From Ectobius pallidus (taxonomy: Eukaryota > Arthropoda > Insecta > Blattodea > Ectobiidae), in contig CAXKWD010000005.1 in NCBI GenBank assembly GCA_964059195.1, positions 145,977,265 through 146,041,264 of the forward strand: DNA of 64,000 nucleotides, given 5' to 3'. Positions 57,955-64,000 of the stretch are shown here, piece by piece (the first letter of the stretch is position 1; the number at the start of each line of letters is the position of its first letter). The notes under the pieces were generated by a model. The model did no database searches. It saw nothing but the letters and a program-made list of their open reading frames with translations, and was not told the DNA's origin. The translations under genes were made by a program, and so were the position numbers.

Positions 57955-58100
57955 ATGGAAAATAAGCAAGTCCTACAAACCCGGCGTTTGCCTTTGAGAA
58001 CGACGGAACCATGAAAAACCCAAGTCAATTTGGACGGCCACGAGGTTTGATTTGAACTCAGGACCTCTTCCCTGTTAGCCCATAGGCCTACCACCTCGCT
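57955..58100 (-). mobile_element. tRNA-derived SINE, family A
   Basis: On the minus strand: 'agcgaggtggtaggcctatg' (box A region), 'gtcctgagttcaaatcaaac' (box B), then the shared tail 'gggtttttcatggttccgtc' and 'aaaggcaaacgcc'. Its head is close to that at 34489. Confidence 0.72.
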
Positions 58101-58492
58101 GTAATTGGTTTTAGTGTGTTCATTGCGACTGAGCTAAACTGATTGCATTTCACAACAATAAGTACATTAGGCCTATAGTTTCCTTGTTACTAGGGGCAAC
58201 AAAATGTCATTCATATTTTAATTGACATTTATGTTCTGAAATTCGCATTTAAGCTGTCCTTATTTCGTTTTTATCTTGATATCTATTAAATGTACAAAGA
58301 AATGTGTTAAACAAAAAATGTTCATTTTAAATTTATCTACAACTTTACTGTGATAGGTTTTCATGTATCGCCTACTGTAATGGATATAATCTAGAAAAAT
58401 TGAAAATGGATACGAGTAAAGTGCCCCTTAAGTCATTTTTGCGGAAATACGGATATAGCCATTTTATTAGTCATAGATAAGACTTTACAATT

Positions 58493-58888
58493 TTAAATTT
58501 TTATTAAAATCGTTAGAGCCATTTTTTCAAAAAACAATTTTTTTTTTAAAGTTTTCATGAAAAGTCCCCTTAATATTTCAGTTGTAAAACTAAATTTCTG
58601 GGCGGTTCGACAAAATTTCGAAAAAGTCCTTAATTCAAAAAATGAAGTAAATACAATGAACCGTTTACCCGCTGTGCTTGTCCACGGACAGACGGACAGA
58701 CGGACAGACGGACAGACGGACAGACGGACAGACGGACAGACGGACAGACGGACAGACGGACAGACGTCATTCCAAAAATATTTTTTTCGGTTTCTAGGCT
58801 TCATGAAACGTGCTCTCCCGGTGTTATCTCAACTTCGAATTTTTGTCACGATCACAATACTTTCTCTATACTACGTATAAGCGAGAAA
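58493..58888 (-). repeat. Hairpin-ended repeat with (GACAGACG)n core
   Basis: The right end folds on itself: 'actttctc' then 'gcttatacgtagtata' then 'gagaaagt' on the minus strand. Inside, 58685-58766 is an array of about ten perfect 8-bp GACAGACG units. The surrounding sequence ('aaagtattgtgatcgtgaca') feels familiar from other insect genomes but I cannot name the family. The open frames with Cys-Pro-Ser-Val repeats on the minus strand are translations of the array. Confidence 0.6.
58685..58766 (+). repeat. (GACAGACG)n minisatellite
   Basis: About ten units without visible interruption, within the hairpin-ended repeat. Confidence 0.95.
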
Positions 58889-59411
58889 GTAAAATTAAGA
58901 GCATAATAGTTAAATCATTATATTTATTAACACCTAAATCACGTGGACTACATACCACGATTAGATAGCGTCACCTGGTAAAAGCGACCTCAGATTCGAG
59001 TTCCTTGGTCCAGAAAACCACTATAGAGTGAGTTTCGTCTAAATAAAACAACAACATTCAAGCGATCGCGAAAGTTTTATTTCAAGGTATGACAAAAATA
59101 GACAAAGCCAACTGTAATTGTCAAACTTCCATTTCATTTAATTCCAAACCCACCTGAAACCCACTGGCAACAATATGTTTTAATGTCAAATGTGATTCGG
59201 TTTCGATAATTCTGTGTAAGAAGGGATTAAGTATTCTCAAAAACATTTGATTTTTGGCATTTAAAATCAGAATTTTTCAAAATCCTTTCTTAGTGAGCAC
59301 CTACATTATGAAACGAAGGTACTGTCAAAATTCCAAGTCTCTACAAATAGTTTAGGCTCTACGTTGATTCCTGTCAGTCAGTCAGGACAAAGCCTTTTAT
59401 ATATTTAGAGA

Positions 59412-60063
59412 TTTTACATATTGTTTTTTCTATAAACTTTTGAGTGTACAGGTAAAAGTCTGACAAATATATCAAATCTTAGGATACCTGTCATTTATAA
59501 AACATTGCTTTTTCTTGACATCTTTACAAATTTACAAAAAATGTAGAATTGTCAGTACAGAGGTGACAGGCAATCTTTCATACGTAGGCCAAGTCAGTAG
59601 GTTATGTAAATGTGTGGCATAACTTGGCAATTTTTTTATTTTTTTATTTAGACTTTCTTGTTAATAAACTTGCTAAATTGTTTTGTTAGTAATGAACGCT
59701 AGTAGCCAACGGATTAACCTAACTTTCAATTTCAGTGACTTCATATTGAAAGATAAATATAATTCAATAATTTTTATAGTAAAAAGCGATTGCTTAAGTA
59801 TCACATTCTATGTTGAGATCAATTATGGCACACGTATACGAAAGCCATATTCAGTGTACTAAAGTAATCTTTAGGTCTGACATAAAATTGTCGCGTTTAT
59901 GAAAAGGGTTCTTTTAGTCTGACAATTTACATCAATTTGTCTGTAATTTAAGGAAAAGTTGTAATATTTATGAAAAATACAATTGTCATGATATATTGAT
60001 AAATTTTTCAGACATGACATGATTGTATTTGTCAAACCTGTAGAGTTTTATGAAATAAGGGCC
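59412..60063. other. No gene seen; recurring 'tgacaa/tgtca' words
   Basis: AT-rich sequence in which 'gacaatt', 'ctgacaa' and 'ttgtca' recur, also in 56280-56395, suggesting a decayed repeat, but no boundary is clear. Confidence 0.35.
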
Positions 60064-60229
60064 CTGGTGACCGCGGCTTCGCCCGCGATTATTTACTCAA
60101 CTGCTAGATGTTTTACTTAAATAATTTTTAAAAGGAAAATATTTGAAGCAAATTAATTAACACTGACGTCTTTTTTAAATAAATTACATTAACTACATAA
60201 TTTTATCCTTAATTATTGTTTTACTAGAA

Positions 60230-60517
60230 AGTTGCGTCATACCAGTGCTAATCTACGGATGCCAGACATGGGCATATACACAAAGAGAGACAGAACTACT
60301 ACAGAAATGTCAACGGAAGATGGAAAGGCGGATCCTCAACATCAAGTTGTGCGATAGAGTGACCAATGAAGAACTCAGAAGGAAGACGAAAATGCAGGAT
60401 GTGGCGAGTCAGGCTTGGTCACTGAAGTGGAAGTGGGGAGGTCATGCAGCAAGACTCCACCAGGACAGATGGGCGTATGTCACAACAATGTGGGACCCCC
60501 GAATAGGGGACGGCTAG
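60230..60517 (+). pseudogene. LINE reverse transcriptase C-terminal fragment
   Basis: The reading VLIYGCQTWAYTQRETELLQ, then CQRKMERRILNIKLCDRVTN, EELRRKTKMQDV and WSLKWKWGGHAARL matches the end of the RTE/Jockey-like endonuclease-reverse transcriptases (ygcetW.....l...qr.mlR.il.i...d...n..ir..t...d.......kw.WaGHvaR). It begins just inside the target duplication, so the insertion was already 5'-truncated. It ends in a frame change near 60517, before the hAT element. Confidence 0.85.
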
Positions 60518-60580
60518 AGACAGAATAAAGTGGAGAAACACAATGAAAGATTTAACAAACCCAAAGTGAACAGTGATCAG

Positions 60581-61437
60581 TAGGGCTCGGACTTTTAGGT
60601 AAATACATATTTTTTTTTTTTATTACCTATGATTTCTGGACTTTGTCAAAGTTCCGAATGGGACATTTGGATTCAAAATACTGAGTTGCATATCACATAA
60701 AAATAAATATTTTCGATATTTCTTATTTGAATAAATATTTTTGGTAACTTAATTTTTTTTACATATTTTACCACATATCACGTTTAGAAATGAATATTTT
60801 GGCTGTTTTTGTAAAATTGTGCCATATTTTGAATATGTTGCATTGTTATGTTGAGTCAGACAATAAATCAGGGCTGATTTGGCCTTCATTAGTGCAAATT
60901 TCTGCATTACTAAGTTGGAAACAACAAAACAATTCTTGACAGAATCAATAAAAGAAACCAAACATATTGAAAACAAACTTAACAAAATCAGTGGTTCAAA
61001 AGCAAACGAAATTAAAGAAAAATTCCTGTCATGCCTAAATAAGAATGAAAGGTTACAAGTGTTGCCAAAGATTTCAGATATTTTAATGGGTAACAGTGTA
61101 GAGAACTTTGAGCAGATGGAACATCTGAGTGTCAGTGATACTGCGTTTTACAAATATGCAAGATTAACATCCTGCAATGTTGAACGTACATTTTCAAGAT
61201 ACAAGTCTCTGTTCCGTGAAAATCGTCACAGCTTTAAGATGCACAACTTAAAATCTACTTCTGTCGTTCACTGCAACAGTTCTAAGCTTGCAGACTAGAA
61301 TGACTAGATGAGTACTTCTGTAAATATTGGTTAAATAAATAAAATTTTTTTATATTTTTTAAACATATTTCCGACTTTTTAACCACATAAAAAATAAATA
61401 TTTTCGTTTTTATAAGCACCTAAAAGTCCGAGCCCTA
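60581..61437 (+). mobile_element. hAT element with transposase 3' part, exact 8-bp duplication (857 bp)
   Basis: The ends are TAGGGCTCGGACTTTTAGGT and its near-complement, read on the plus strand as ACCTAAAAGTCCGAGCCCTA. GTGATCAG flanks both (60573-60580 and 61438-61445). It carries an open C-terminal transposase frame. It is inserted in the 3' UTR of the LINE. Its terminal repeats match those of the element at 11103 at 17 of 20 bases. An internal deletion derivative of an autonomous element is the likely origin. Confidence 0.92.
60879..61298 (+). pseudogene. hAT transposase C-terminal (dimerisation) segment
   Basis: 139 codons without interruption. The first 100 residues are Lys-rich (ESIKETKHIENKLNKISGSK, then ...IKEKFLSCLNKNERLQVLP). 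Residues about 92-120 hold FYKYARLTSCNVERTFSRYK and SLFRENRHSF, the hAT dimerisation signature (S...ER.FS.....R..L). From memory this resembles the CGGBP1/hAT-like insect copies. Full-length hAT transposases have 500 or more residues, with a zinc finger and DDE core upstream; those are absent, and the element has no room for them. The frame has no stop, so the insertion is probably young. Confidence 0.78.
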
Positions 61438-61699
61438 GTGATCAGTGATAAGTGATGAAACCTATCAAATGCAGCACTTGAGCTCGCACGGACCGGCTCA
61501 CCGAGCGAGCAAACTTAGAGCCAGCCCTACGATCGGTAGGAGGCCCTTGCCCTAAAGGGATGCCAATGGGCTTATTTTATTTATTTATTTATTTATTTTT
61601 ATTGTTTTACGGAGTGGATATAAATAATTAAACGAATAAAACGAATCTTGTACTGCCAAATGGGCATAGAGATTCGAAATGAAACGAATAGGGAGTTCA

Positions 61700-62176
61700 A
61701 TGAACTAAAAACTTTCTGCGTAAAATCTTTTTCTATATTAATAATTATTTTTAGGTGAGTTATGCGTACACTGTATACATATCTCCGTCGTAGAATTATG
61801 CAAAACTGCTGCCTAAGTCCAAGGTGCACGCACAGGCAAACGCTAGGCATCGGAAATCTGCTGTATTGTTTGAGCCCTACGTTACATTAACTAAGCTAAG
61901 AGAGTATCTTGTTTGTATAGCAGCTGTTTCCGTATAGTTTTGTTTACGTGGCACCTGTAATTCGTGTTGAGTATATATTATATGTACACATTCGAAGCAT
62001 CAAACGCAGTATGCTCACTTGAAACGTTTAATCTCGTCAGTCATGCTTCAACGCAAACAAATTTTACTTCAGATCAGATTCTGTGAACTCTACGTGAACA
62101 GATTTTCCACCTTGTTATCCTGTTTCTAGTTTGTTTGTTTATTTACAGTGTAAATGAAGGATACATTGCTATAGAA
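61700..62176. other. No gene seen
   Basis: No recognised gene or element between the nest and the next MITE. Confidence 0.4.
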
Positions 62177-62443
62177 CAGCGGTTCCCAAACTTTTTTGTC
62201 CTGGAACCGACTTTCACCTAGAATTTTTTTTCGCGACCCACTACTACATAACGATAACCAATATAGGCTATATAAAATACAGCACATGTTTTTTCATATG
62301 CCTTTCAATAGTTTTATTGTGTTCAAATGCCTTATATTCCTTATATTGAAAACAAGTTTAATTTTTCCCGCCCTTTTCGCGACCCACCGAAATTGCTCCC
62401 GCGACCCACCAGTGGGTCGCGACCCATAGTTTGGGAACCACTG
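62177..62443. mobile_element. Short hAT MITE (267 bp), 8-bp target duplication
   Basis: The ends are CAGCGGTTCCCAAACTTTTT and 'agtttgggaaccactg', with the familiar inner words 'cgcgaccca' and 'gggtcgcgacccatag'. CTATAGAA occurs on both sides (62169-62176 and 62444-62451). A textbook animal hAT MITE. The overlapping open frame is incidental. Confidence 0.92.
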
Positions 62444-62821
62444 CTATAGAATACGGTTCAACTCCAGGTGGGGACAATATTTTCCTGGCTAAAGTTTATT
62501 ACGGAGTTTTCCTCACTTTGTGAGACCAACGTCGGGGAACTTAGGGCCTTGTAGTCCCTGGATATCATCTGACATTCAATATTATCTTCACCCCAACTGA
62601 GCTTTGTTGGGCATGAATGTGTCTGTGTGTGCACGCGACTTGTCATATGTGTTCGTGTTGTCTCGGAAGTTGCCCCGGCACTGGGCTAATCACTCATCCG
62701 GGGATACTGATACGCAAAATGTATGATTATTTCAATTTAGTAAGCCATAAAATGTATATTTAGCAAGTTTGAAAACCGCAACAAGCTTACATATGTATGA
62801 GAATATTATAGGAGAAAAAAT

Positions 62822-62896
62822 CCTCTGACACTGGTATTTGAACCCAGGACCTTTAGTTGTCCGTGACACTGCTCTACCAACTGAGCTAAGCCAGAG
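62822..62896 (-). mobile_element. tRNA-like sequence (SINE head or tRNA pseudogene)
   Basis: On the minus strand, 'ctctggc' and 'gtcagag' form a 7-bp acceptor stem. 'ttagctcagttggtagagca' is an almost perfect D-arm/box A, and 'gggttcaaatacc' is a box B. The anticodon arm does not pair and lacks a T before the anticodon, so it is not a functional tRNA. A related plus-strand sequence is at 63171-63239; flanking sequence on both sides of the tRNA part is shared too. Confidence 0.65.
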
Positions 62897-63058
62897 TTCA
62901 CTTCACAGCGCCAGCTGGAACTTTTATCCTACGACTGATTGCCCTTAATAGTCTACCTCATTGACAGACAAGTTATGTCATAGCCTATGCAGTACTGTGA
63001 GGCACACTAATTAGTGATTTTTATGACCGGGCTCCCACTGCTATTGTACAGTAACATT

Positions 63059-63322
63059 TAAGATGGATATATATGTATATGAACTCATGAACCACAGATT
63101 ATTGTCTCTGTGAGATAGACCATTAAGGTCAGTCATAGGAGAGAGGTTCCATCTGGTGCTGTGAAGTGAACTCTGGCTTATCTCAGTTGGTAAAGCAGCG
63201 GTTCGAATAGCCAGAGGTCTTGGGTTAAAGTGTCACAGAAATTTTTCTCCTATAATATTCTCATGTAAGGTCCAACAGAGACAATAATCTGTGGTTCATG
63301 AATGCATATATATCCATCTTAA
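63059..63322 (+). mobile_element. Inverted-repeat element enclosing a tRNA-like unit (264 bp)
   Basis: The left arm (63059-63111) and right arm (63275-63322) are inverted copies ('aagatggatatatatg', 'catgaaccacagattattg', 'tctctgt'). Between them at 63171-63239 lies a tRNA-like unit ('ctctggcttatctcagttgg', weak box B 'gggttaaagtgtc'), preceded by 'gctgtgaagtgaactctgg' and followed by 'ttctcctataatattctcat'. Both of these flanks also occur around the minus-strand tRNA-like unit at 62822-62896. The element therefore looks like a SINE captured between, or giving rise to, inverted repeats. Confidence 0.62.
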
Positions 63323-64000
63323 GCTTACATAAAATGTATATAAATAATGAATTTGCATAGCAATCCTGTCTTTAGTTCTTATTTTCGTGACTTATCCTTG
63401 TTTCTGGAACAAACCTTTTGTTATTATTTTTTACTACTTATCCAAACAAACTTTCATAGATAGCTATTTTCACTTTAATTTCACAACTTACTTTCCACTT
63501 TCCCGAGGCAGAGTTTGTGTTGCTTAGCATTTTAATCTGTCGTCGATAATGCTGCAGTTGTCCTGTTAGTGCTTCGGAAATGGAACCGTAATGGAGTTCC
63601 GAGCCACTTAACGTGCGTGGAATGGGGAGGAGGGTTTGTTGTGGAAACCTACGGCAACGCATTTTCATATTAGCTTCAATTGTAAACACGTTTCAAAATA
63701 ATTTTATTATTCTTTATTTATTCTGGCATCATTAAAACAATACATGTTAAACAAATTACAGTTGATAATGTCACCTGAGTAGAATCGTGCTAGAAAATAA
63801 TTTATTTTTGTAGCGGTCTATGAGACCTCACGTTTATGGTTACGTCACTTTACTCTTTTTTGTGGATGAGTGAACGGCCAAGACCATAAAAAACTGTTAG
63901 GCCGAGATTTTTATGACCATGTGATGAAGTTATGATGAATTAATTTCCGTGAAATTTTACTGTGAATGTTTGAGAGAATGACTGTGTGTCTCATTTTAAG
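63323..64000. other. No gene seen to the end of the window
   Basis: Nothing recognised. The minus-strand open frame at 63438-63689 has no known motif. Confidence 0.4.

Larger units (their letters stand above)
56396..59411 (-). mobile_element. Helitron split by 2.4 kb of insertions
   Basis: On the minus strand it starts TCTCTAAATATATAAAAGGC (59411) after an A and ends with the hairpin 'cgcgggcgaagccgcgg', 'gcacatg' and CTAG (56396) before T. Both ends match the intact 604-bp Helitron at 25638. The parts 56396-56443 and 58891-59411 add up to about 570 bases and join within an 'aaaaattaa' repeat. Everything between is later insertion: repeat R, a MITE, a hAT-like element, a SINE and a hairpin-ended repeat. 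Confidence 0.82.
60225..61600 (+). mobile_element. 5'-truncated LINE insertion, middle layer
   Basis: ATTGTTTTAC is present on both sides (60215-60224 and 61601-61610), a 10-bp target duplication. Without the hAT element inside it, the insert is about 511 bp: the last reverse transcriptase codons, a 3' UTR (resuming at 61446 with 'tgataagtgatgaaacctat', ending 'gggatgccaatgggctt') and an (ATTT)n tail. Confidence 0.88.
60064..61692 (-). mobile_element. Helitron-like element, outer layer of a three-fold nest
   Basis: Parts 60064-60224 and 61611-61692 together match the 3' half of copies at 22417 and 25334 ('gcggcttcgcccgcgattat', 'ctcaactgctagatg', then after the gap 'ataaataattaaacg', 'aaaacgaatctt', 'gggcata.a.attcgaaatg'). 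The gap is a LINE insertion with its own target duplication. The CTAG end is not preserved and the 5' half is missing. Confidence 0.72.

Noticed and set aside
58493..58880. Open frames on both strands with striking Cys-Pro-Ser-Val or Gln-Thr-Asp-Arg repeats
   Set aside because: They are translations of the (GACAGACG)n minisatellite; open because 8-bp units repeat without stops, not because of coding selection.
62822..62896. A functional tRNA gene
   Set aside because: The acceptor stem and D arm look good, but the anticodon stem does not pair, position 33 is not T, and flanking sequence is shared with a second copy, so it is a SINE head or pseudogene.

Overview
The window looks like a stretch of a large, repeat-choked arthropod genome. 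It is AT-rich and has no operons or ribosome binding sites. Almost every long open frame is either a shadow or the debris of a transposable element. The families present are mariner, hAT, Helitron, several non-LTR retrotransposons and many tRNA-derived SINEs, a mix typical of big insect genomes. The style of the LINE C-termini and the frequent 'taggcctac' words make me think of a polyneopteran such as a cockroach or termite, but that is inference only.

Only one host coding segment is supported. It is a single exon on the minus strand at 28186-28743, encoding the N-terminus and five hydrophobic segments of a membrane-bound adenylate cyclase. The exon has a strong start context, ends at a consensus splice donor, and sits beside a CpG-rich stretch (about 28.2-29.1 kb) that is the likely promoter end of the gene. 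I did not recognise the remaining exons. If the gene is intact, its first intron runs leftwards from 28185 and probably past position 1. An 86-nt miRNA-like hairpin at 24198-24283 would lie inside that intron.

Layout. 1-13 kb: two internally deleted mariner elements (2.4 and 5.2 kb), a 551-bp hAT-like element (8.0 kb), a hairpin element (9.8 kb), a tandem duplication (10.5 kb) and a 770-bp hAT-like element with perfect target duplication (11.1 kb). 13-19 kb: a 466-bp fold-back with a hammerhead-like motif abutting a 722-bp Helitron, then a LINE reverse transcriptase remnant (17.5-18.3 kb). 20-27 kb: another hAT-like element, a head-to-tail cluster of Helitron-like units, and an intact 604-bp Helitron nested in an older one. 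28-29 kb: the adenylate cyclase exon. 29.6-41.6 kb: several inverted-repeat elements, LINE 3' ends and SINEs. 41.6-44.5 kb: a mariner inserted in a LINE tail and itself carrying a SINE and another LINE fragment. 45-55 kb: SINEs, hAT-like elements and a LINE fragment. 56.4-59.4 kb: a Helitron split by about 2.4 kb of other insertions. 60.1-61.7 kb: a three-layer nest (hAT in LINE in Helitron). 62.2-63.3 kb: a short hAT MITE and two tRNA-like segments, one inside a terminal-inverted-repeat element.

I see no gene cluster acting as a pathway and no evident new protein system. The most interesting material is in the repeats: hAT-like elements sharing one terminal design, SINEs that share a tail but have different heads, and several possible structured RNAs. 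All calls come from reading the sequence by eye; no database search or folding program was used.
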